From Acidimicrobiia bacterium (GTDB lineage: Bacteria; Actinomycetota; Acidimicrobiia; Acidimicrobiales; Bin134), in NCBI GenBank assembly GCA_022821445.1, contig JAJEDQ010000190.1:1-37004 (forward strand): a stretch of DNA of 37,004 nucleotides. Reading direction: 5' to 3'. How positions within the stretch are numbered: position 1 is the stretch's first letter; every line of letters begins with the position of its first letter. Shown here one piece after another: positions 9,104 through 16,970 of this stretch. Made by a program: the position numbers and the translations under genes. The notes under the pieces were generated by a model. It did not search any database. It was not told the DNA's origin and saw only the letters and a program-made list of their open reading frames with translations.

Positions 9104-9782
9104 CGGCCCGGACCCCGCTCAAGGCTTTCAGCTGGTCGTCGCCCATCTCGACGATCTCGGCGGCCACCTCGGCCATGGGACGGCGCTCGCCCATGGCCTG
9201 GTGCTGGATGTGGCTGTAGGCGTCGGACTCCGACATGGCGACCACGTCCATTAGCCGCCCCTTGGCCCGGTCGATGGCCTTGCGGGCCTCCAATCGGGCC
9301 TCGGCCCGCTCCACCTGGTGGTTGAGCGCCACCAGCTCCTTGAACCGCACCAAGGCCACCTCCACCGCGGGCACCAGCTCCGCCCGCTCAAAGGGCTTCA
9401 CCAGATAAGCCAGCGCGCCAGCGTCGGCGGCTCGGGCAATCAGGTCCCGCTGGCTGAAGGCGGTAAGCAGCAGCACCGCGCACAGCCGCTCGTCGCGGAT
9501 CTGACCGGCAGCGGTGATCCCGTCGGTCCCCGGCATCTTCACATCGAGAATTGCTACATCGGGGCGCTTCTCCCGCACCAAATCGAGCACCTGGTCGCCC
9601 CGGCTGGTCTCCCCCACCACCACGTAGCCCTCCTCCTCCAGGGTCTCCCGCAAGTCGAGGCGGATGATGGCCTCGTCCTCGGCCAACACGATCCGCACCG
9701 GATCGGGAGATTGCGAAGAGCCGGGCTGGGCCGACGGATCGGCCGCCGAGGTGGAGTCGGGCTGGGCCGACGGGTCAGACAT
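9096..9782 (-). CDS. ANTAR-domain response regulator
   Basis: Two-component response regulator acting on RNA by antitermination. Receiver domain at residues 29-145, with acidic pair E35/D36, phospho-acceptor D80 (AILDVKMPG), T107 and K129; ANTAR three-helix domain at about 157-212 (AIDRAKGRLMDVVAMSESDAYSHIQ). ANTAR proteins bind paired hexanucleotide hairpins in target mRNAs. The usual mycobacterial counterpart is PdtaR, located near polA; the partner kinase is not in this window. Start ATG 9782 (228 aa) is chosen over longer options because it overlaps the preceding gene by 8 nt and the extra N-terminal residues would be antisense-like. The N-terminus carries a short Ser/Pro-rich linker with DPSAQP twice (residues 3-8 and 15-20). 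Confidence 0.9.
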   Translation of the reverse strand: MSDPSAQPDSTSAADPSAQPGSSQSPDPVRIVLAEDEAIIRLDLRETLEEEGYVVVGETSRGDQVLDLVREKRPDVAILDVKMPGTDGITAAGQIRDERLCAVLLLTAFSQRDLIARAADAGALAYLVKPFERAELVPAVEVALVRFKELVALNHQVERAEARLEARKAIDRAKGRLMDVVAMSESDAYSHIQHQAMGERRPMAEVAAEIVEMGDDQLKALSGVRADG

Positions 9783-10065
9783 CGGAATAGAACCTGTCCA
9801 GCAGATCGTCTTGCTGCTCCTCCAAACTGCCGATCTCCTCCCGGAGCCGGGCCCGATGCCGGGCCATGGTCTCGGCCTGGCGGGCAGCGTCGCGGTGTTG
9901 GCGCTCAGCGGCTGGGGTCTCCGATACCAGTGCCCGCAGTCGGGCATCTTCAGCCAGGTCCTCGAAGTGCAGGCACTGCTCCTCGGCTACTTCCAGGTCG
10001 GCTCGCAGCCGCTTCATACGGTCGGCCAACTCAGCCAACCGCCGCTCTGCCCTGCTCTGGACCAC
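9775..10065 (-). CDS. Small coiled-coil protein, first gene of the regulator-polA operon
   Basis: 96 aa, almost entirely predicted helix with heptad-like spacing (AERRLAELADRMKRLRADLEVAEEQ, ARHRARLREEIGSLEEQQDDLLDRF) and two cysteine-free ends; one Cys near residue 31. I do not recognise a family. It ends 8 nt inside the response-regulator start, so it is the head of a tightly overlapped operon with the ANTAR regulator and polA. GTG 10065 sits 6 nt behind a TAGCAT box, suggesting a leaderless transcript. It may serve as a partner or scaffold for the regulator, but that is only inferred from position. Confidence 0.65.
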   Translation of the reverse strand: MVQSRAERRLAELADRMKRLRADLEVAEEQCLHFEDLAEDARLRALVSETPAAERQHRDAARQAETMARHRARLREEIGSLEEQQDDLLDRFYSDV

Positions 10066-10071
10066 GAGCCG

Positions 10072-10077
10072 ATGCTA
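10072..10077 (-). promoter_or_regulatory. Putative -10 box of the coiled-coil/ANTAR/polA operon
   Basis: TAGCAT on the minus strand, 6 nt before GTG 10065, in the same GGTAGCATCG context as the uvrB promoter. The 108-bp gap 10066-10173 also serves the divergent DUF1214 gene, whose transcript could start from TAGCCT near 10134. Confidence 0.4.
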
Positions 10078-10173
10078 CCCACCCGCCACAGCCGCACACT
10101 GCTTCGGCTAGAAGCCAAAACCAGGAGCACCACTAGCCTTTTGGCGCACAGCGATGGCAGGAGGCGAATACCG

Positions 10174-11277
10174 ATGAGCGATGAGATCCAGGAGAACGCA
10201 GTCAATGGAAAGGTATGGGCCGACTTCTGCGACAACTTGAAAGAGGCCGGCCAGATCATCCTCGACAACAGCACCGACGACCTCGACCGGCTTGAGGGTT
10301 TCCGCTATCTGAGCCGTCTGACCCGAGGGGAGCTCGGTCGCCTTGAAAACCACGGCCCCGCCCACACCCAGATCTTGCCCATCGCCCACAACGTGAAGAT
10401 CGGATGCGACAACCCCGATGCCCTCTACCAGGGCGTCCCCATCAGCGGCGCATACGACTACCGCATCCGCGGGCCGCGGGGCACGGTTAACTATCTGAGC
10501 TTGAACGCACTCTCCGGCAGCTTCGGGATGGGAGGTGCGCCCCCCGGCCGGCAGGGCGCCCTGGCGTTCAACGATCCCCAACCGGGCGAGCAGGTGGACG
10601 TGATCGCCAGCGCGAGCGAACCCGAATTGGAGCCTGGACAGCGGTGGCTCCAGACGGGACCGGAGACCAACCAGATCGCCATCCGCAACTTCTACCTCGA
10701 CCGTTCCGCCGAGCGGCCCTCCGAGCTCCACATTGAGTGCCTCAACGGTCCCGACGAACTTCCTCCCCCGCTGAGCGCCCAACGGCTAACGCATGGTCTC
10801 GCCCGGGCCGCGCTGGGGGTTCACGGCATCGCGCGACGATTCGTCGAATGGCTGGACATGTTCCAAGAGCGGCCCAACACGCTCGAGTTCCTCCCCAAGC
10901 GGGGCGGTCCTGGCGGATGGGGCGACCCCACCCAGAAGTTCCGCCACGGCTATTGGGTGCTCGAGCCCGGCCAGGCCCTGGTGATCGACGTCCCGCCCAT
11001 CGACGTGTACTACTGGAACTTCCAGCTCAACAACATCTGGGAGGAGTCACTCGACTACGACTGGCTCCAGGTGACCGTCAACAAGCACACCGCGGTGTAC
11101 GAGCCCGACGGCACAGCCCGCATCATCGTGGCCGACGAGGACCCCGGCTTCGCCAACTGGATCCACACCGCCTACCGCCGCCACGGCACCATGGGCCTGC
11201 GCTACAACCAAGTGGCCGAAGACATCCCCCCCACCCTCCGAGTGATGAACGTCGCCGATCTGGAGAGCCTGCGTTAG
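10174..11277 (+). CDS. DUF1214-type protein of unknown function
   Basis: 367 aa. The C-terminal third resembles the DUF1214 fold as I remember it, with aromatic-rich strands (KFRHGYWVLEPGQALVID, DVYYWNFQLNNIWEESLDY, WIHTAYRRHGTMGLRYNQV). These proteins are common in mycobacteria, often linked to DUF1254, and have no settled biochemical role. No signal peptide or membrane span is visible. Start ATG 10174 is chosen because AGGAGG lies about 9 nt upstream (10159-10164); upstream codons in the same frame are antisense to the regulator operon. It is followed by ppk2 after 67 nt, which has its own promoter. Confidence 0.7.
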   Translation: MSDEIQENAVNGKVWADFCDNLKEAGQIILDNSTDDLDRLEGFRYLSRLTRGELGRLENHGPAHTQILPIAHNVKIGCDNPDALYQGVPISGAYDYRIRGPRGTVNYLSLNALSGSFGMGGAPPGRQGALAFNDPQPGEQVDVIASASEPELEPGQRWLQTGPETNQIAIRNFYLDRSAERPSELHIECLNGPDELPPPLSAQRLTHGLARAALGVHGIARRFVEWLDMFQERPNTLEFLPKRGGPGGWGDPTQKFRHGYWVLEPGQALVIDVPPIDVYYWNFQLNNIWEESLDYDWLQVTVNKHTAVYEPDGTARIIVADEDPGFANWIHTAYRRHGTMGLRYNQVAEDIPPTLRVMNVADLESLR

Positions 11278-11309
11278 CCAAAGACAAAACGCTAAGTCGA
11301 GCTGGCCCA

Positions 11310-11338
11310 TTGTTGGAGACCAGCACCCGAATTACGCT
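11310..11338 (+). promoter_or_regulatory. Promoter of ppk2
   Basis: TTGTTG (11310-11315), a 17-bp spacer, TACGCT (11333-11338), then 6 nt to ATG 11345. This is the most complete promoter in the window and it predicts a leaderless ppk2 mRNA. Confidence 0.55.
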
Positions 11339-11344
11339 TCACCC

Positions 11345-12190
11345 ATGAGTCCAGAACCTGACCGCGATGTTCTGGGAATCTCGGGAGCAGATGCCCCACG
11401 GCCTGAGCCGCGCCCGAGGATCAAGAAGAAGGACTACGAGCGGGAACTGTCTCGACTCCAAGAGGAGTTGGTGCGGTTGCAGCGCTGGATCCGCCACAAG
11501 GGGCTCAAGGTGGTGGTGATCTTCGAGGGGCGCGACGCGGCCGGAAAGGGCGGGGCGATCAAGCGGATCGCCGAGCGGACGAATCCCAGGGTGGTGCGGG
11601 TGGTGGCGCTGGGCACCCCCAGCGACCGGGAGAAGACCCAGTGGTGGTTCCAGCGCTATGTGGCCGAGTTGCCCGCCGAGGGCGAGATGATCCTGTTCGA
11701 CCGCAGCTGGTACAACCGGGGGGTGGTGGAGCCGGTGATGGGGTTCTGCACCGAGGAGGAGTACCGGGAGTTCCTGCGGTCGTGCCCGGAATTCGAGCGG
11801 ATGCTGGTGCGGTCGGGGATCATCTTGATCAAGTACTGGTTCTCGGTTAGCGACGAGGAACAGGAGCGCCGCTTCCACAACCGGATCAACGATCCGTTAC
11901 GGCGTTGGAAGCTCTCACCGATCGACATCGAGGGCCGAACCCGGTGGGTGGAGTTCTCCAAGGCCAAAGACACCCTGTTCGCCCACACCGATATCACGCA
12001 GGCCCCCTGGTATGTGGTCAACGCCGACTCCAAGAAGGCAGCCCGGTTGAACTGCATCTCGCACCTGCTGTCGATGATCCCCTACGAGGAAGTGCCCTGG
12101 GAAGAGGTCGAGCTCCCCGAGCGCCAGGACAGGACCGGCTACGTGCGCCCTCCCATGTCCGACCAGACTTTCGTCCCCGAGATCTACTGA
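11345..12190 (+). CDS. ppk2: Polyphosphate kinase 2 family protein
   Basis: Transfers phosphate between inorganic polyphosphate and nucleotides, typically making ATP or GTP from the diphosphate. 281 aa, the single-domain class I size. Walker A FEGRDAAGKGG (residues 60-70), Walker B DRSWYNRG (119-126), lid-module residues K/R in NRINDPLRRWKLSPID, and the family-typical C-terminal WYVVNADSKKAARLN. Subclass (ADP, GDP or AMP as acceptor) cannot be read reliably from motifs by eye. ATG 11345 is supported by the promoter 6 nt upstream. It converges with the carboxylesterase gene, 11 nt between stops. Confidence 0.93.
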   Translation: MSPEPDRDVLGISGADAPRPEPRPRIKKKDYERELSRLQEELVRLQRWIRHKGLKVVVIFEGRDAAGKGGAIKRIAERTNPRVVRVVALGTPSDREKTQWWFQRYVAELPAEGEMILFDRSWYNRGVVEPVMGFCTEEEYREFLRSCPEFERMLVRSGIILIKYWFSVSDEEQERRFHNRINDPLRRWKLSPIDIEGRTRWVEFSKAKDTLFAHTDITQAPWYVVNADSKKAARLNCISHLLSMIPYEEVPWEEVELPERQDRTGYVRPPMSDQTFVPEIY

Positions 12191-12201
12191 AGCGCTCCCA
12201 G

Positions 12202-13767
12202 CTAGCCGTCTGACGACGGCCGCCACATAGACCGCTCCCTTTGAAGCGGGTCGGATGCCAGGGTTGGGGTGTCGTCGAGAATCATGGCCATGCGCTGGTC
12301 GAGGTCGTAGCGGGGCCAGGGGCCGAGCTCGGCGGTTGAAGGGTCTCCAGTACGGGCAAAGGCCGCCCATGCCGTTCGCATGCCTCGGCCCAGCGCCTCG
12401 GCGGAGTTATCGGCGCCGATGAACTCGCGCCAGCCGTCCACGTGGAAGCTGTCGAAAGCGAAGGGCAGGTCGATGGCGTGGAACGCCCCTTTGTCCGGGT
12501 CGGCCTGGGAGCACCAGCGGAAGTCGTAGAGATAGGTCCTCGCCCCAGTGGAAGCCCGCAAGTCGGCGATGCGCTCGATCGGCTCCCTCATGGAGACATC
12601 GGTGTTGATGGCGGTCAGGATGTCGGAGTCTGAGGTCCAGTCGGTGCCCTCGGCAGCTTGGCGGTACTCCCCCACTACCGCCTCCACGTCGCTGGGAGAG
12701 GGCTCGATACCAGTCCTCTCGCCGATATGGCCGCCCACCGTGTGATGCAGGATCTGCTCGGAGCTCTCTTCGGGCAGTTGCTGGTGGAACAGGCGCAGTT
12801 CATGGGCAGTGGCGCCGATTATCACGTCGATATCAGTCGCCGCGCCCGTTTGGAGCAGCTCTGACGGGGGGCCCGGAATGAGCGATCCGTCGACCACAGG
12901 GTGGAACGGCATCGGCCCCACTGTGATCATCATGTCCATCACGGTCTTGAACTGGGCCTCAACAATTGCTTCCGGTTCCAGCCGCCGCAGCCCTGCCACA
13001 TCGCTCACCTCGGCGTTGTCCGTGAAGGAGCGGGCCACAGTGGCCGCAACATCGGGCGACTGGGTCATGTCGACGCCGGGGCTCTGCATGATGGCCCGCC
13101 GCAACACCGCCGAGATGCCCGGACTGCCGAGCAGATGCAGTATCGACCCCGCCCCTGCCGACTCGCCGAACGCGGTCAGGGTGCCCGGATCTCCGCCGAA
13201 ATTCCCCGCATTGGCCGCCACCCATTCGAGGCCGAGCCGCAGGTCATGAAGACCGCAGTTTGCCGTAGTTCCCTCCCCGCCCGGCACCTGGCGCAGGTCC
13301 ATGAACCCCAGCGCCCCCACCCGATAGTTCACCGAGGCCACCACTGCCTGCTGCTCCCCCGCCAGCCTCGCCCCGTTGTAGAGCGGGAACGAACCGCCGC
13401 CAGTGAGGAACGCACCCCCGAAGACCCACACCAACACCGGCAAATCAGACGTATCCCCCGCCGGCGCCCACACATTCAGGGTCAAGCAATCCTCCGAAAC
13501 CGAAGTCGCATCCGCCCCCGGAATCACCCCGGTGTACGGGCCGTCGACCACCTGGACGGGATCGGGCCCGAACGCAGTCGCATCGAGCACTTCCGTCCAA
13601 AGCTCTGCCCTCTCAGGCGCGCAGAACCGGCGCTCCCCTACCGGCGGCTTCCCATACGGAATCCCCAAGAACTGGCAAACCGGCCCATTGGGCGTATCAG
13701 CGACCGTGCCCCGAATAGGCCCATTCGTCGTCTCAACGACAGATCCCAATTCCGGGCGTCTATTCAT
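12202..13767 (-). CDS. Type-B carboxylesterase
   Basis: Alpha/beta hydrolase of the carboxylesterase/cholinesterase family, 521 aa. Signature 2 EDCLTLNVW, oxyanion loop VFGGAFLTGGG (about residues 115-125), nucleophile Ser203 in GESAGA, an acidic residue in the ATAHELRLF segment and the catalytic His in GAFHAIDLPFAF. No signal peptide, so it is probably cytoplasmic; the natural ester is unknown. The ATG at 13767 overlaps the permease stop by 8 nt (ATGAATAG), which favours it over the in-frame ATG at 13797 that would overlap by 38 nt. Co-transcribed with the permease, suggesting a shared uptake and hydrolysis role, though no direct evidence names the substrate. Confidence 0.88.
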   Translation of the reverse strand: MNRRPELGSVVETTNGPIRGTVADTPNGPVCQFLGIPYGKPPVGERRFCAPERAELWTEVLDATAFGPDPVQVVDGPYTGVIPGADATSVSEDCLTLNVWAPAGDTSDLPVLVWVFGGAFLTGGGSFPLYNGARLAGEQQAVVASVNYRVGALGFMDLRQVPGGEGTTANCGLHDLRLGLEWVAANAGNFGGDPGTLTAFGESAGAGSILHLLGSPGISAVLRRAIMQSPGVDMTQSPDVAATVARSFTDNAEVSDVAGLRRLEPEAIVEAQFKTVMDMMITVGPMPFHPVVDGSLIPGPPSELLQTGAATDIDVIIGATAHELRLFHQQLPEESSEQILHHTVGGHIGERTGIEPSPSDVEAVVGEYRQAAEGTDWTSDSDILTAINTDVSMREPIERIADLRASTGARTYLYDFRWCSQADPDKGAFHAIDLPFAFDSFHVDGWREFIGADNSAEALGRGMRTAWAAFARTGDPSTAELGPWPRYDLDQRMAMILDDTPTLASDPLQRERSMWRPSSDG

Positions 13768-15532
13768 GCGATACACCACTGCCTGGCGGGTTGACATGCA
13801 CGGTGACGATCGCGAGCTCGTGGTACTGCTGGTGGAGCACGGAGGTGGCGTAGTGCTGCAACAGCCGCAGTGAAACGTCTCGCTCGACCGGTCGGCCGGC
13901 CGTTGGCTCGTCGAGCACGGCCAAACGATCTTCGATGTTCTCCCCCCGGGCCGCAGCCACGAACTCGAGCACCGCCCGCCCGTCCTGTTTGCTGGCCGTG
14001 ACGCGCAGCGTTCGGTCGTCTGGAGCGTCTCCAGCCTGCTCGGCTTCGAGCAACGTCACCAGCGTCTCCTCGGCCACCGCGTCGAGCCGCTGCGACATCG
14101 AGGTCGCCCAGCCATGGCGCTTTGCAAAGCCCTTCAGGAACTCCTGGATGCCGGGGAGCTCCGGCATTGCCAGATTGGTGCGCAGTCGCTGGCGGCGGGA
14201 TTGAGTGGCCTCGGTGAACAGCGTCAACACGATGGCCACGAGGCCGCCTGAAGTCATGCCGTTCTCCAACAGCCCGCCGGCGAAGCCCTCCAGGTATTCC
14301 GGGAAGATCAGATTGTTCTGGAACCCGACGCCGAGCCAGAAGGCGATGCCCGCAATCAGGCCCTTTCGGTAGTCCGAAGCCTCTTCGGAGACGATCCTCA
14401 TGCCGACCACGAACAGCAGCGCCATCAGCACGGTGACATACGCCGCCACAACCGCGTCGGGGATGGCGAGCACCAGCGCCAAGAACTTGGGCAAGAACGC
14501 CAACATGATGAATGTGACACCAATGGCGACACCCACGCGGCGGGCGGCAACGCCGGTCAGCTCGGTGATCGAGACGCTCGTCGAATAGGTGGTATTGGGC
14601 ACCGTGCCGGCCACCCCCGACAGCAGATTGCCGGTGCCGTCGGCGGCCACTGCTCCCTGCACGACGCGGTAGTCCACCGCTCGCGGCTTGCGCCACGACA
14701 CCCGCTGGATGGCCACGGAGTCGCCGATGGTCTCCACCGCCCCGATGATCGTGACGATCACGAAGGCGGGCAGGAGGCTCCAGAACACCGAGCCGAACGA
14801 GACGTCAAAGCCAGGCCATCCGCCGTCGGGCGCACCGATCCAAGCGGCGTCGCCCACCTGATCGAATTCGTAGAGCCCAGAGGCGGCGGCCACGATCGAG
14901 CCGGCCACCACGCCGATGACTGGCGCCCACAGGCGCAGGCCGCCGGAGGACTTCAGCGCGATGGCGATCACCAACAGAATGGTGACCAGGGCGCTCGTCG
15001 GCGCGCTCCAGTCCGACTTGCCTTCCGGCGAAGCGCTCACCATGTCGAATATGAGCGGCATCACGGTTACCGCAATGAGCATCAACACGGTGCCGGCCAC
15101 CACGGGAGTGACCAGTCGTCTGAACAGCGAGAGCCTTGCGGCTAGCAAGAACTGGAACAGCGACGATGCCACCACGAGCACGGCCAGTAAGTCGGGGCCC
15201 CCCTGTACCAACGCCGCCACGCATACGGCGATAAAAGCGCCCGACGTCCCCATGAGCAGCACGTACCCGGCCCCGATGCGCCCAAACCGAACCGCTTGGA
15301 GAATTGTGCTGATGCCGCTGACTATTGCCGCCGCAAACACCGCCCAGGTCAGATACGAGCCACTGCCGCCCGCAGATCGAATGACGATCGCCGGCGTGAG
15401 CACAATGCCTGCGATCGACAGAATCGCGAACTGAAGCCCCATCCCCGCCGTCAGCGCAGTCGGCGGCCTATCGTCGGGCTCAAATCGAATCCGACGCTGA
15501 TCAGCGAGGTCACTCTGTTCCATGGCGCCCAT
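13760..15532 (-). CDS. NCS2-family nucleobase permease with C-terminal ATPase-like domain
   Basis: Inner-membrane proton-coupled transporter of the xanthine/uracil (SLC23) family. Residues 1-430 hold about a dozen membrane segments; TM8 has the conserved acidic motif GAVETIGDSVAIQRV, followed by GVAGTVPNTTYSTSVSITEL. The family signature normally has Asn-x-Gly after the TxY motif; here Ser and Ser occupy those sites, so substrate cannot be assigned. Residues about 450-585 form a soluble domain resembling the RsbW/anti-sigma HATPase fold (LDAVAEETLVTLLEAE, then LRLLQHYATSVLHQQYHELAIVTVHV) but without glycine-rich ATP-lid motifs. Total 590 aa, some 150 longer than usual. Two close ATGs (15532, 15523) are equally possible starts. 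Confidence 0.88.
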   Translation of the reverse strand: MGAMEQSDLADQRRIRFEPDDRPPTALTAGMGLQFAILSIAGIVLTPAIVIRSAGGSGSYLTWAVFAAAIVSGISTILQAVRFGRIGAGYVLLMGTSGAFIAVCVAALVQGGPDLLAVLVVASSLFQFLLAARLSLFRRLVTPVVAGTVLMLIAVTVMPLIFDMVSASPEGKSDWSAPTSALVTILLVIAIALKSSGGLRLWAPVIGVVAGSIVAAASGLYEFDQVGDAAWIGAPDGGWPGFDVSFGSVFWSLLPAFVIVTIIGAVETIGDSVAIQRVSWRKPRAVDYRVVQGAVAADGTGNLLSGVAGTVPNTTYSTSVSITELTGVAARRVGVAIGVTFIMLAFLPKFLALVLAIPDAVVAAYVTVLMALLFVVGMRIVSEEASDYRKGLIAGIAFWLGVGFQNNLIFPEYLEGFAGGLLENGMTSGGLVAIVLTLFTEATQSRRQRLRTNLAMPELPGIQEFLKGFAKRHGWATSMSQRLDAVAEETLVTLLEAEQAGDAPDDRTLRVTASKQDGRAVLEFVAAARGENIEDRLAVLDEPTAGRPVERDVSLRLLQHYATSVLHQQYHELAIVTVHVNPPGSGVSHE

Positions 15533-15544
15533 GCTTGCATCTAC

Positions 15545-15568
15545 AGAGTGCCCGGGAGAGTGCCCGGG
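15545..15568. repeat. 12-bp tandem duplication at the 3' end of tRNA-Leu
   Basis: AGAGTGCCCGGG occurs twice back to back (15545-15556, 15557-15568). The second copy contains the tRNA discriminator base and acceptor 3' strand (15561-15568); the first lies just downstream of the tRNA. Confidence 0.85.
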
Positions 15569-15644
15569 GAGGGAGTCGAACCCTCACTCCCTTGCGGGAA
15601 CCGGATTTTGAGTCCGGCGCGTCTACCAATTCCACCACCCGGGC
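15561..15644 (-). tRNA. tRNA-Leu (anticodon CAA)
   Basis: 84 nt on the minus strand without encoded CCA. Acceptor GCCCGGG pairs with CCCGGGC followed by discriminator A. The anticodon arm is CCGGA-CTCAAAA-TCCGG, giving CAA; a long variable arm (TTCCCGCAAGGGA region) marks a class II tRNA; the T arm is GAGGG-TTCGACT-CCCTC. Reads TTG codons. It lies between the permease and the divergent fab operon. Confidence 0.95.
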
Positions 15645-15650
15645 GGGGGG

Positions 15651-15662
15651 CCAGCATGCTGG
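15651..15662. promoter_or_regulatory. 12-bp perfect palindrome in the tRNA/fab divergent region
   Basis: CCAGCATGCTGG lies 7 bp upstream of the tRNA-Leu gene and 54 bp upstream of the fab -35 box. It could be an operator or a chance palindrome; no family is recognised. Confidence 0.25.
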
Positions 15663-15715
15663 CTGGGGGAAGGGCAGTTTACCCAGTGCTGTGGCGGGGA
15701 AGCTTGCTGGATAAC

Positions 15716-15743
15716 TTGGGCGGACGGGCTTGTCTCGTAGAGT
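15716..15743 (+). promoter_or_regulatory. Promoter of the fab operon
   Basis: TTGGGC (15716-15721), 16-bp spacer, TAGAGT (15738-15743). It implies a leader of roughly 30 nt before fabD, which has a GAGAGG ribosome site near 15764-15769. The rest of the 137-bp gap holds no gene. Confidence 0.45.
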
Positions 15744-15781
15744 GTTGAAACCCCACTGTTATCTGAGAGGTCTGACACCTG

Positions 15782-16957
15782 ATGATCTGTTTCACCTATC
15801 CCGGCCAGGGATCCCAAAAGGCCGGCATGGGTTCGGCCTGGGTCGACCATCCCTCGTGGGAGCTGGTGGCCGAGGCCTCTGAGGCAGCGGGGCGCGATGT
15901 GGCCCGGCTCCTGCTAGACGCTGATGACGACGAGCTGCGCCACACCCGCAACTCCCAGCTCGCCACGTTCATGGTGTCGATGATCGCGCTGGACGCCGTG
16001 ACCCGGGTGGGCATCGAGACCGCCGGCCACGCTGGCCACAGCCTGGGCGAGTACTCCGCGCTGGTGGCCGCCGGCGTGGTGGACTTCTTCGACGGCGTCC
16101 GCCTGGTGTCGGAGCGGGGCGAAGCCATGCAGGTGGCCGCCGAGGAGCAAGACGGCACTATGGCCGCGGTCATGGGCCTCGACGACGACTTGGTGGAGCA
16201 GGCGTGCGAGCAGGCCGATGGCGACGTGTGGGTGGCCAACTACAACGCCCCAGGCCAAGTGGTGATCGCCGGCGCCCCCTCGATGGTGGACGCAGCCGGC
16301 ACCCTCGCCAAAGACCTGGGGGCCAAGCGGGTCATGGCCCTGCCCGTGGGCGGCGCCTTCCACACCCCGTTCATGGCATCGGCCAAAGACCGGCTCCAAA
16401 AGGCCATCGGCAAGACCGAGTTCCGGGTGCCCGACCACCCGGTGTACGCCAATGTGGATGCCGCCGCCCACACCGGCGCCGACATCTGGTCCGACCTGCT
16501 CAACGATCAGCTCACCAGCCCGGTGCGCTGGCGCCAGTCGGTCCACAACATGTGCGACGACGGCTTCACCACGTTCGTGGAGCTGGGGCCGGGCGCGGTG
16601 CTCACCGGGACGGTGAAGCGCACCGCCAAAGACTGCCAGCAGCTCAAGGTGAACGCCCCCACCGACATCGACGCGGTGCTGGAAGCCCTGGCTGGGCCCC
16701 CAGTAGCCGCTGCCGGCCCGCTGGAGGGTGAGGCCCTGTTCGCCACCGAGCGGCTGGTGGTGAGCCCCGCAGCCGGCGTCTTCCAGCCCACCGAAGACAA
16801 TCTGCTGGGCACCGGAGTGACCGCCGGCCAGCTGCTGGGCCATGTGGGCGACACTGAGGTCCACACTCCCTGGGCTGGGGTGATCATGGGATTTTTGGCC
16901 GTGGACGGCGAGCGGGTCACGGCCAGCCAGCCCATCGCCTGGCTGCGCACACAATGA
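15782..16957 (+). CDS. fabD: Malonyl-CoA:ACP transacylase fused to a lipoyl/biotinyl-like barrel
   Basis: Loads malonyl groups onto ACP, the entry step of type II fatty acid synthesis. Residues 1-305 are a normal FabD: PGQGSQ (7-12), nucleophile Ser87 in GHSLGE, Arg112, His194 in GGAFHTPF, and VELGPG near 267. FabD is usually about 310 aa; this one is 391. Residues about 321-391 read as a barrel-sandwich hybrid (VVSPAAGVFQP ... VTAGQLLGHVGDTEVHTPWAGVIMGFLAVDGERVTASQP), like a BCCP or lipoyl domain. Where the modified Lys should sit there is a short GDTEV turn, so it is not biotinylated or lipoylated. First gene of the fab operon; 13 nt before fabH. Confidence 0.92.
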   Translation: MICFTYPGQGSQKAGMGSAWVDHPSWELVAEASEAAGRDVARLLLDADDDELRHTRNSQLATFMVSMIALDAVTRVGIETAGHAGHSLGEYSALVAAGVVDFFDGVRLVSERGEAMQVAAEEQDGTMAAVMGLDDDLVEQACEQADGDVWVANYNAPGQVVIAGAPSMVDAAGTLAKDLGAKRVMALPVGGAFHTPFMASAKDRLQKAIGKTEFRVPDHPVYANVDAAAHTGADIWSDLLNDQLTSPVRWRQSVHNMCDDGFTTFVELGPGAVLTGTVKRTAKDCQQLKVNAPTDIDAVLEALAGPPVAAAGPLEGEALFATERLVVSPAAGVFQPTEDNLLGTGVTAGQLLGHVGDTEVHTPWAGVIMGFLAVDGERVTASQPIAWLRTQ

Positions 16958-16970
16958 GGAGACAAGGACG

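Noticed and set aside
6389-9325. Two long plus-strand frames across polA and the regulator
   Set aside because: They mirror conserved motifs of polA and the ANTAR regulator and show no domain of their own.
15545-15644. Prophage or integrative element at tRNA-Leu
   Set aside because: No integrase, phage gene or composition change is seen; only a 12-bp tandem copy.
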